From NCBI RefSeq assembly GCF_030848305.1, contig NZ_CP114598.1:310001-374000 (forward strand): 64,000 nucleotides of DNA, in the 5' to 3' direction. The stretch is from Akkermansia muciniphila (GTDB lineage: Bacteria > Verrucomicrobiota > Verrucomicrobiia > Verrucomicrobiales > Akkermansiaceae). The notes under the pieces were generated by a model that worked only from the letters and a program-made list of their open reading frames with translations, was not told the origin of the DNA and did not search any database. This document shows positions 29,617 to 35,904 of the stretch, piece by piece (position 1 is the first letter of the stretch; the number at the start of each line of letters is the position of its first letter). Position numbers and translations under genes: made by a program.

Positions 29617-30669
29617 TTACTTGTTCAGGTTATTGAGTTCGGTTTCAAAGGAGCTGCGAAGAGCCGCGGTTCCCGTGACGGGTTCTTTTGGAGAGCCTTC
29701 CGGCTTGCCGGCATTCACGTCATCGAATGCGGGATTTTTCGGCAGGGCGTTCAACTGCTTGCTGGCGGCAATATAGTCTTCCGTCAGGGCTCGTTCCCAA
29801 AAGGTCTTGGATGCTTCATCCTTCGGGGCGATTTTGCCCGCAGCAATGGCATCGGCAACGTCCTGGACGGCGCGTTCCTTCACCTGCTTCCTGGATGCGG
29901 CAATTTCTTCCTGGCATTTCGCCAGCTCCTTCTTGCTTGCTTCCAATTCGTCGGAGCTGGCCTTGCCTTTGTCCTGCAGGGCCTTGATGCGCTCCAACAC
30001 GATAGCCTCGGCATTTTCAGCCTTGGCTTCTTCCTCGGTCAAAATGCCGAGGGCAACGAGTTTAGTGATGTCCATGTCTCGGTTGGTTGTATGGTTGTCT
30101 TGCTGGTCGAGGCCCTCCTTGGGCTTCTCAAGGTCTCTATTGTCGCCCGGTTTCCCGGGGTCTTCAACGTCGTCAAAATGGGCTACGTCGCCCTCCATTC
30201 GGCTGGCGGCAATGCGTTCGATGTCGTCAAATGCGGGGTCATTGACCAAGGAACCTACTTCTATGGATTCCGGCAACAGGCCGAGGATTTCCCCGGTTCC
30301 CTTGTCGCGCCGGAAGCGGGGGCTGTGATAGCCGTAATTGCCGCCTTCCACGTCCGTTCTTCCCTTCTCCGTCCATCCTTCCAGTTCCAACACAACGCCT
30401 TTTTCCTCGTTCCACACAAACCGTCCCGGCTTGTAAGAGGCGGGCCCCATCTCATGATCATAGAGCCCGACCGGTTTGACGTTGCTGGATAGCTTGGCTT
30501 CCAGGTCGGCATTGAGCCGGGGAACGCAGTCGGACGTTACCCGCACCACACACGTTCCCGGCTGGCCGTTGAGCGAGCATTTAATAGTATGTTCTCCTTT
30601 GGGGGCCCACAGGATAGCCATGGGAGCCTTGCCGTGGTTGCCGGCTACCGTCGTTATCAGCGTACTCAT
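29617..30669 (-). CDS. Mu I-like head maturation protease with C-terminal scaffold part
   Basis: From the ATG at 30669 the protein has 350 residues. The N-terminal 190 residues resemble the Mu gpI-type protease (VGLYDHEMGPASYKPGRFVW, then LELEGWTEKGRTDVEG and GYHSPRFRRDK, where Ser and His could be catalytic). Residues 190-350 are charged and helical (TEEEAKAENAEAIVLERIKA onward), like a scaffold. An internal ATG at 30075 (MDITKLVALGILTEEEAK) could start a separate scaffold, as in Mu. The frame could also begin at a TTG at 30714. The shared late motif lies 43 bases upstream of the ATG. Confidence 0.72.
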   Translation of the reverse strand: MSTLITTVAGNHGKAPMAILWAPKGEHTIKCSLNGQPGTCVVRVTSDCVPRLNADLEAKLSSNVKPVGLYDHEMGPASYKPGRFVWNEEKGVVLELEGWTEKGRTDVEGGNYGYHSPRFRRDKGTGEILGLLPESIEVGSLVNDPAFDDIERIAASRMEGDVAHFDDVEDPGKPGDNRDLEKPKEGLDQQDNHTTNRDMDITKLVALGILTEEEAKAENAEAIVLERIKALQDKGKASSDELEASKKELAKCQEEIAASRKQVKERAVQDVADAIAAGKIAPKDEASKTFWERALTEDYIAASKQLNALPKNPAFDDVNAGKPEGSPKEPVTGTAALRSSFETELNNLNK

Positions 30670-30711
30670 GCCCCCATGATGAGGCACAGTGGAGGTATGG
30701 GGCAATAGACG

Positions 30712-30724
30712 CAAAATGGGCTAC
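30712..30724 (-). promoter_or_regulatory. shared late motif, copy 1 (before protease gene)
   Basis: GTAGCCCATTTTG on the minus strand, starting 43 bases upstream of the protease ATG at 30669. An identical 13-mer lies at the same distance before the tail fibre gene, and a 12/13 match before the head/ADP-ribosyltransferase gene. After four variable bases all three copies continue with a k-r-TTG element. Probably part of a late promoter. Confidence 0.55.
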
Positions 30725-30898
30725 AAAATATTCAAGCCGTAACGATCAGGAATAAAATCCCGGCTGGCCGAGAATAATATCTTGCCACCTCCCAAAGTTT
30801 TACGTAATATTATAATGGTATTGGGAGAGAATTGATTTCTCAGTCCCTGCTCTATTGAATTAAGAAAAAACACTAATTAAAAAAGAAAGGTACTTACC

Positions 30899-31336
30899 AT
30901 GAAAATGATTTTTTTATGGGCCACATGTTTAGTTGTCATAACCGGTTGCAATGCTCCTCAAGAGAATCATGATCAAATTGAAAACGGTGGAACAAAAATA
31001 GAAAACAAGTCGGAAAATTCTAATTTTTACGGCACTTATGAAGGAACTCTTCCCGCTGCCGATTGTGAAGGTATAAAGACGACACTGACATTAAATAAGG
31101 ATAAAACTTATATACTGAGGAGCGAATATATAGGAGAAGGAGAAAAAAGCGCAACTTTCGAATCAAAAGGTCATTATAATTTGATAAATGGAAACTTGAT
31201 TGAATTATCTCTAACCTCTTCTAATGAAAAATCTTATTATAAAATACTTGATGGTAGTAAATTAATGTTGTCAGACAAAGAAGGATCAATTAATCAAGGA
31301 ATCTTATCCGAACATTATATTTTAAAAAAGAAATAA
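30899..31336 (+). CDS. NlpE-like lipoprotein, prophage cargo
   Basis: A 145-residue lipoprotein with a signal sequence and lipobox (MKMIFLWATCLVVITGC, Cys17). The mature part resembles the N-terminal domain of NlpE-type lipoproteins: FYGTYEGTLPAADCEGIKTT, LTLNKDKTYILRSEY, then FESKGHYNLINGNLIELS. The family usually has CxxC where this protein has AADC, so one cysteine is missing. The gene is AT rich and runs against the late operon, between the protease and a virion gene, with its own ribosome binding site (AAAGG) and terminator. It should be made in the lysogen and change the outer membrane; a role in superinfection exclusion is an inference. Confidence 0.72.
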   Translation: MKMIFLWATCLVVITGCNAPQENHDQIENGGTKIENKSENSNFYGTYEGTLPAADCEGIKTTLTLNKDKTYILRSEYIGEGEKSATFESKGHYNLINGNLIELSLTSSNEKSYYKILDGSKLMLSDKEGSINQGILSEHYILKKK

Positions 31337-31367
31337 AACTATTTCTATAACAAATCTTTTTTCTACT

Positions 31368-31400
31368 CCGCCGCAGTTTCCCCTCTGCGGCGGTTTATTT
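31368..31400 (+). terminator. terminator of the lipoprotein gene
   Basis: CCGCCGCAG pairs with CTGCGGCGG (31368-31376 with 31385-31393), followed by TTTATTTTA. On the minus strand there is no T run, so leftward late transcription should not be stopped. Confidence 0.75.
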
Positions 31401-31429
31401 TACACCGTCTTTCAGCTTAGCTCTCCTAG

Positions 31430-32134
31430 TCAATTTATCCAGTCTTCGGAACCTCCCCCGTCATCAAGCATGGCATCCATGAAGTGTTTGAATGCTATGC
31501 CCGTAAGTTCTTCCATATCCGGAAAAGCCTCCGGCCATGGCGCAAAGATCTGCGACTTCTTGAGCTTATAGACGGCCCTGACTCCGCCATGCCCGTCCGA
31601 TTCAAAAAGGCAGCCCGGCTCCAATCCGGAGCCGGTCATGCTGTTGCGAAGGTTGAGGATGCTTTTACGAAGAGTGAAAAGTTTGCGGCCCGTCATAGAG
31701 GCGTAAGCGCCAGCGCGAACGCCGTGCGCCTCCGGAATGACAGGAATGGTCAGCGCCTGGGCCCGCTTGGCCGTCACCGTGCCGCCGTAGATTTTCAATA
31801 ACAGGGATTGTGCAAGGTCTAGAGGTTCCCCCCCGTTCCCCTCCCCTGCCTGCCCGGTGAGGTAGATGCGGGCACCGTCCGCCGTCGTCTCGGCAAACCA
31901 GTTTCGGGCAATGTCGTTGGCCCACCCGGTTTTCTTCCTTCCAGGCCCGTGGGTCGGCAGGGACGTGTTTTCAAAGTGTCCGGATTCCGCCTTGTTCCTG
32001 TACCAGGACGAAAGCCAGCTTTTCACTCCCTCCCCCATGCGTTCATTGGCTTTCGCCAAACTTTCCGGAGCTGCTATTTTTTTCACTTCTGCAATTACCG
32101 GGTCAACACCGTTCAAGTCGATCGTCAGGTTCAT
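31430..32134 (-). CDS. virion morphogenesis protein, Mu gpG-like by context
   Basis: A 234-residue protein starting MNLTIDLNGVDPVIAEVKKI. The N-terminal amphipathic helix and the helix with YRNKAESGHFENTSLPTHG resemble phage virion morphogenesis proteins (tail completion, Mu gpG/P2 gpS type), though I cannot prove it. The middle contains LLKIYGGTVTAKRAQALTIP and VRAGAYASMTGRKLFTLRKS. Its start overlaps the portal extension ORF by 4 bases, which places it in the same late transcript as the portal. Confidence 0.5.
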   Translation of the reverse strand: MNLTIDLNGVDPVIAEVKKIAAPESLAKANERMGEGVKSWLSSWYRNKAESGHFENTSLPTHGPGRKKTGWANDIARNWFAETTADGARIYLTGQAGEGNGGEPLDLAQSLLLKIYGGTVTAKRAQALTIPVIPEAHGVRAGAYASMTGRKLFTLRKSILNLRNSMTGSGLEPGCLFESDGHGGVRAVYKLKKSQIFAPWPEAFPDMEELTGIAFKHFMDAMLDDGGGSEDWIN

Positions 32135-32394
32135 ATCTCGTCTTCAATCCGATTGATTTCCCACCCCTTCCGGTAAGCTTCCGCGCTGGCGTCCCACAGG
32201 GCTTCCTGCAGCAAATCATCATTGGTGAGGTCCATTTCCGGAAGGCGGGCAAGCACAGCGGCCAGTTCCGCCCGAAATTCATGATCAGAAAGCCCGGAAC
32301 GGGCTTTGCCGATCAATTCCCGGACAAAATCAGCGCATGGCTCGGCCCACGCCTGTAAAATTTCTTCTGCGGCCTTTTCCGCGTCCTGCTCCAA
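32131..32394 (-). CDS. C-terminal part of the portal protein in the -1 frame
   Basis: Reading from a TTG at 32394 gives 87 residues (EQDAEKAAEEILQAWAEPCA, later DLLQEALWDASAEAYRKGWE). The pattern, with a closing segment of the type LQEAL-A-A--G, resembles the C-terminal end of DUF935 portal proteins. The frame is open back to the portal stop at 32418, where it is reached by a -1 shift on A-AAA-AAC; the fused protein would have about 541 residues. There is no clear ribosome binding site before the TTG, so production by frameshifting is more likely than separate initiation. It overlaps the next gene by ATGA. Confidence 0.55.
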   Translation of the reverse strand: MEQDAEKAAEEILQAWAEPCADFVRELIGKARSGLSDHEFRAELAAVLARLPEMDLTNDDLLQEALWDASAEAYRKGWEINRIEDEI

Positions 32395-32427
32395 CTCGAC
32401 GGCCAGGGCGAGCGGAGCTAGTTTTTT
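32389..32427 (-). other. candidate programmed -1 frameshift site with downstream stem-loop
   Basis: The heptamer A-AAA-AAC (32427-32421) is in the correct phase (ggA AAA AAC) and is followed at once by the portal stop codon TAG. Three bases further a stem can form between CTCC-G-CTCG (32417-32409) and CGAG-TT-GGAG (32398-32389), with one bulged T and a 10-base loop. This is the classic layout for -1 frameshifting, though the spacer is shorter than usual. Confidence 0.55.
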
Positions 32428-33755
32428 CCCTCGGAGGCAGCGGCTTCAACGGCATCCCCGTATTGGCCCGGAGCGGAACCGATAGACGGGGCTTTTCTCA
32501 AGACAGGCTCGCCGGAACGCGGCTTGGGTATCTTGACGATGGTGCGGGCGAATTCTTCTCCTACATCCATGATTTCCGCCGCTTTGGCAACCGTTTCCAG
32601 GGCTTCTGCGTCAATGCCGCGGATAGAGGGAACAAATTGAGGGAGACGGGAAGGAATATGCCCGTAATTCAAGTGGATGATGGCAGGAATGAGTTGGGAA
32701 TTGAGAATATTCGCCACGGCCTGCCCCGCGTCTTCAATGACCTCTTTGCGGATACCGGCATGCACTTTGCCAAGGGCATACGCCCCTCCGTCCCCCTTGG
32801 AACTGGTCAACGTTTGTCCCAGGATCAGGTTGTCGCATTGTTCGTCCGCCAGTTTGATCAAATCCGCCTGGGGCAGCCCGTTGGCTCCCTTTACGGCGTC
32901 ATGAAGCTGAAACTCCATATTCTGCGTTGTGATGGCCCATCCCCCGGAACCAAGGTTTTGCAGCATTTCCGCCGCCTCCGTTTTTGCTTTTTCGTCACCC
33001 CTGACTTTAGCCGTCCGGAAAGGGATGCCGAAAAGCTCGCAAAACGTCATCAGCCAGGGCAACCCGTAACAGGCGGCTCCGAACCATCCCACAAGACACC
33101 GGAGCTTGGCGCCAAAAATAGGGTGGAACACGTCGGCCTTATTCAGCCCAATCAGGAACTTGTCCGGGGGAAATTCTTCTCCTTCCAGGTCGTTTTCCAG
33201 GCCGTTGCGGAAAAGGAGCAAACGATCCTTCCTGCCGTAGTTATATTCCCATGCGTAAAATTGAGCGGAAAGAGGCTCGTAACAGCGGGGGTAGATGATA
33301 TCATCCGACGCCCATTTGATTTGATGAACGGTGTTGCCGCAAGTAAGCATATAGGTCAGGGATTTGAGCAAATCGTCTGCTCCCTGCTCTACCGTGTCCG
33401 GTTCCGGTTCTGACCGCCAGAAGGCGGATTCGACAAGCTCCGCCATTTCCTGCGCTTCCGGGGTCGGTTGCTGTCCTTTTTCCGTCCAGGGCATGACTGT
33501 CCATTCCATGCGGGCAACGGCGTTTGCTATTTCCCCAAGATTCTTCCGGAGACGCGGCCATTTTTCCAGCATAGCCATAAAGAGCTGTTCCTGCCGGTCC
33601 AGCCGCCCGGAAGCAATGGACTCTTTCAGAGATTTCAGGGATTCCGGGTCAAGTTCGGAGGCTGGCCAGTGCTTGAATTTATGATCAGCAAACGGAGAAA
33701 CCAATATCTGGACCGCCTCTTTCACCTTGCCGCGAAGCCTGGGAAATAATGCCAT
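32418..33755 (-). CDS. portal protein, DUF935 (Mu gp29-like) family
   Basis: A 445-residue protein matching the DUF935 portal family of Mu-like phages. Signs: an N-terminal LKSLKESIASGRLDRQEQLF, ARMEWTVMPWTEKG near residue 85, YMLTCGNTVHQIKW near 135, and LRCLVGWFGAACYGLPWLMT, then FCELFGIPFRTAKVRGDEKA near 240. Portals form the ring through which DNA enters the head. Family members are usually about 500 residues, so this frame ends early; the missing end is present in the -1 frame directly downstream. The gene lies between the endolysin gene and the morphogenesis gene. Confidence 0.85.
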   Translation of the reverse strand: MALFPRLRGKVKEAVQILVSPFADHKFKHWPASELDPESLKSLKESIASGRLDRQEQLFMAMLEKWPRLRKNLGEIANAVARMEWTVMPWTEKGQQPTPEAQEMAELVESAFWRSEPEPDTVEQGADDLLKSLTYMLTCGNTVHQIKWASDDIIYPRCYEPLSAQFYAWEYNYGRKDRLLLFRNGLENDLEGEEFPPDKFLIGLNKADVFHPIFGAKLRCLVGWFGAACYGLPWLMTFCELFGIPFRTAKVRGDEKAKTEAAEMLQNLGSGGWAITTQNMEFQLHDAVKGANGLPQADLIKLADEQCDNLILGQTLTSSKGDGGAYALGKVHAGIRKEVIEDAGQAVANILNSQLIPAIIHLNYGHIPSRLPQFVPSIRGIDAEALETVAKAAEIMDVGEEFARTIVKIPKPRSGEPVLRKAPSIGSAPGQYGDAVEAAASEGKN

Positions 33756-33776
33756 GAACGAATAGAGATTTAAGGA

Positions 33777-34358
33777 TTAAACAAGCTCCTGCGCCATGCT
33801 GAACGCATCGTCGCAGCGGTTCAGCCAGCCCTTCCCGAACACAGGAAACTGCTTGCAAGAGCGGTAAAACGCCTGACGCTTCTCCTGCAGGGCGATAAGG
33901 AACACCGCTTCACCCGTGGCGGCCAGCTGGTCCTGTAGTTCCTGCCGGGTCTTGGGGCCGACAATCCCGTCCACCACAAGCCCGGCGCCGTGAATGTTCA
34001 GCGCGCGCTGCAAAATCTTCCCGGTATTCCTGCTCCCGGAATTGAAATAATGATCCCGCAGGATGAATTCAACGCCAGGAAAAGCGTCGGAACCCAGCCA
34101 GGAGCGCACGGCGGCGGTATTATCCAGGACATACTGGAGACAACCTTCCCAGGCCTCTTCACGTCTTCCGGCATCCAACAGGGCCTTCAATCTGTTAAAC
34201 ACGGCCGGTTCAATGCCGTCGCAAATGCCGCAAATCTCCCACTTGCCGCCCTTGTCGGCGGCAGGAAGGCGGGAAACGCGCAGGGAATCCGGCCCGGTAA
34301 CGCGGCTGTCTTCAAACCGGAGGATAGCCGCGGCCATCTTTCTTTCTATAGTATTCAT
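33777..34358 (-). CDS. endolysin, GH108-type N-acetylmuramidase with PG_binding_3-like part
   Basis: A 193-residue protein from the ATG at 34358; the open frame extends 26 codons further, but the chosen start makes an ATGA overlap with the preceding gene. The N-terminal AAAILRFEDSRV places Glu16 where GH108 muramidases have their catalytic glutamate in an ExG-like setting, though the usual second Gly is changed. The C-terminal IHGAGLVVDGIVGPKTRQEL resembles the PG_binding_3 domain that follows GH108. It would cleave peptidoglycan at lysis. The neighbours encode two small membrane proteins, forming a lysis block. Confidence 0.65.
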   Translation of the reverse strand: MNTIERKMAAAILRFEDSRVTGPDSLRVSRLPAADKGGKWEICGICDGIEPAVFNRLKALLDAGRREEAWEGCLQYVLDNTAAVRSWLGSDAFPGVEFILRDHYFNSGSRNTGKILQRALNIHGAGLVVDGIVGPKTRQELQDQLAATGEAVFLIALQEKRQAFYRSCKQFPVFGKGWLNRCDDAFSMAQELV

Positions 34359-34543
34359 TCGTTCAGATTGTCGATAAGTTGCACAAGCCGCTTGCCTTCC
34401 ACGGTGTAGCAATGGCACTTGGCATGCAAATGCCACTCATTAAATTGAGCCAGGAAAAAAGCGGCGTCTCTTTCGGTAAGAAAAATTTTCATCCATTGCT
34501 CCTTTCCGGGTTCGTCCACAATGAGTATGTACAGGGTAGGCAT
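34355..34543 (-). CDS. small phage protein of unknown function
   Basis: A 62-residue protein, MPTLYILIVDEPGKEQWMKI followed by FLTERDAAFFLAQFNEWHLH. It has no membrane segment and no recognised motif. Its stop overlaps the endolysin start by ATGA, so it is translationally coupled to the endolysin and possibly takes part in lysis regulation. The pattern of a short strand followed by an amphipathic helix suggests a small alpha/beta fold. Confidence 0.45.
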   Translation of the reverse strand: MPTLYILIVDEPGKEQWMKIFLTERDAAFFLAQFNEWHLHAKCHCYTVEGKRLVQLIDNLNE

Positions 34544-34601
34544 ACGGAAACTATTGATTATTAACTAAAGGGAACTTGTAAGAAAAACTTTACAGTTGGT
34601 G

Positions 34602-34757
34602 TTATCGTCCGCACCGAAAAAAGTACAAGAGAATGGCCAGTGCAGTGAGCCATACCCCGATACCATATCCAGGTTCCCCTATACACATGAGGGTAAATCC
34701 CAAAACTGTTGCTGATAAAATGGCCATTAACGACAGAAAGAATTGTTCTTCATTCAC
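34602..34757 (-). CDS. 51-residue two-helix membrane protein, holin candidate (GTG start)
   Basis: Begins at a GTG at 34757 that overlaps the upstream stop as GTGA, with 51 codons. The product MNEEQFFLSLMAILSATVLG... has two hydrophobic segments (about residues 6-22 and 28-46) separated by a short turn (CIGEPGYG), and ends with the basic FFRCGR. Two short membrane helices next to the endolysin gene fit a class II holin, but the function is an inference. The open frame has no ATG at its start and is easily overlooked. Confidence 0.55.
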   Translation of the reverse strand: MNEEQFFLSLMAILSATVLGFTLMCIGEPGYGIGVWLTALAILLYFFRCGR

Positions 34758-35005
34758 TTTTCCAGCTTCCTTTCTATGTTTTCGATTCTGACGGCAAGTA
34801 GTTGGATCGCCTTGGCCGTCTCCACCTGGGCCTGCGTCTGCATGGTCATCAGATCACAAAGGCGGTCATTGTGGTGGCTGACCACCTCCCCGATGTACCA
34901 GCATGCCCCGCCGCATATCGTCAGCGACATCAGGACGCAGGCAAACACGGGGGAAGCCTTGGCAAAATCCAGGAAACGCGCCGGTACTTCGGAGAGCTTA
35001 CACAT
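34754..35005 (-). CDS. single-pass membrane protein with coiled-coil tail, lysis block
   Basis: From the ATG at 35005 the product has 83 residues: a short N-terminus MCKLSEVPARFLDFAKAS, one hydrophobic segment (PVFACVLMSLTICGGACWYI), then a heptad-type helix (NDRLCDLMTMQTQAQVETAK to the end). The longer open frame (to 35095) adds 30 residues that would overlap the neighbouring gene and match nothing. One membrane anchor plus a coiled coil is typical of phage holin-like or Rz-like accessory proteins. It is followed by the GTGA-coupled holin candidate. Confidence 0.5.
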   Translation of the reverse strand: MCKLSEVPARFLDFAKASPVFACVLMSLTICGGACWYIGEVVSHHNDRLCDLMTMQTQAQVETAKAIQLLAVRIENIERKLEK

Positions 35006-35009
35006 GGCC

Positions 35010-35477
35010 TTATTTCTTGGAAGGTACGATCTGAACAACGGGCGGAACGTCCGTTTCCGGCTGGGCCTGGGAATAGGAAATATGCCCCTGCTCAATGACG
35101 AGGCAGGAGCCGTCCTTGCATACCTCCGTGCGGCCCGGCGTCACGTCCACGGAATGGCCGCAGCCGGAGAGGGACATTCCCAGGCCGCCAAGGACAGCAC
35201 CGACAATGCCCACCCCGGCCAAGTAGAGCCACTTCCGCAAGCCGGTGGAGGTCTTGGCCTGCCCGGAGAGGTAGTTTTTAACATCTTCCATAGCATGCTT
35301 GCCGATGATGGGGAGGGCCTGTTCTGCTACGTTCAGCCAGCCGGCTTTATCGTCGTCCGGCAGGTCGGCGTATTTCACCATCGGCTGGTGCTTGTAGCGG
35401 TCCTTGCCGTCGGCATAGGCGTTATACATATCCTCGGCAATTTCCAAGGCGTGATTGCATTTATTACTAGTAGTCAT
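35010..35477 (-). CDS. membrane-anchored phage protein, lysis block
   Basis: From the ATG at 35477 the product has 155 residues or so: a hydrophilic N-terminal part (MTTSNKCNHALEIAEDMYNA), a hydrophobic segment around residue 90 (WLYLAGVGIVGAVLGGLGMS), then a Cys-containing C-terminal part (LSGCGHSVDVTPGRTEVCKD and GSCLVIEQGHISYSQAQPE). The LSGC after the hydrophobic stretch looks like a lipobox, but lies internal to the chain. It could be a holin-type or spanin-type component. The frame extends to 35612, but would then overlap the next gene. Confidence 0.45.
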   Translation of the reverse strand: MTTSNKCNHALEIAEDMYNAYADGKDRYKHQPMVKYADLPDDDKAGWLNVAEQALPIIGKHAMEDVKNYLSGQAKTSTGLRKWLYLAGVGIVGAVLGGLGMSLSGCGHSVDVTPGRTEVCKDGSCLVIEQGHISYSQAQPETDVPPVVQIVPSKK

Positions 35478-35490
35478 ATGATTATGGTTG

Positions 35491-35904
35491 TTATTGATTG
35501 TGGGTAGTGAAGTATTTGAAAAAGTCCACGGCGGCGGGATCCTTGATTGTGAACTCCTGGTATTGGGCCGGGGTGAAAATTCGGTGTCCCCCTTGCTCAT
35601 TAACCGCCTCAACAGTCAATGATATGGCCTCCGCCATTTCAAATGGCCCATCCTCCGAAATAGGCCAACTGGCAAGAACATGATCCAGCCGCGCCCAAAC
35701 CTGGGAGGCCTGCCATGGCTCGGACAATCCCACCAGCGCGGCAACGACGGCCTGCATGGCCAGGGCCTGCTCCGCTGGTATATCGTCCTGCGTATAGCGG
35801 TCTATGCGGGTGTACCCTTCCTCGTCCGGGTAAATGGCCATCAAAATGAATTCATCCCACTGTCCCGGCCGGGGAAACTGTATTTGTATCTCGGAATTAT
35901 TCAT
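35491..35904 (-). CDS. phage protein of unknown function, tail fibre neighbour
   Basis: A 137-residue acidic protein beginning MNNSEIQIQFPRPGQWDEFI. It overlaps the tail fibre gene end by 4 bases (ATGA), so it is made together with the fibre. Small genes directly after the fibre gene often encode fibre chaperones, but there is no motif to support that here. The Trp and Ala-rich helix AEQALAMQAVVAALVGLSEP is the only notable element. Confidence 0.45.
   Translation of the reverse strand: MNNSEIQIQFPRPGQWDEFILMAIYPDEEGYTRIDRYTQDDIPAEQALAMQAVVAALVGLSEPWQASQVWARLDHVLASWPISEDGPFEMAEAISLTVEAVNEQGGHRIFTPAQYQEFTIKDPAAVDFFKYFTTHNQ

Noticed and set aside
32337..33413. 358-codon open frame opposite the portal gene
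   Set aside because: Antisense to a recognised DUF935 portal gene; no motif and no start signal.
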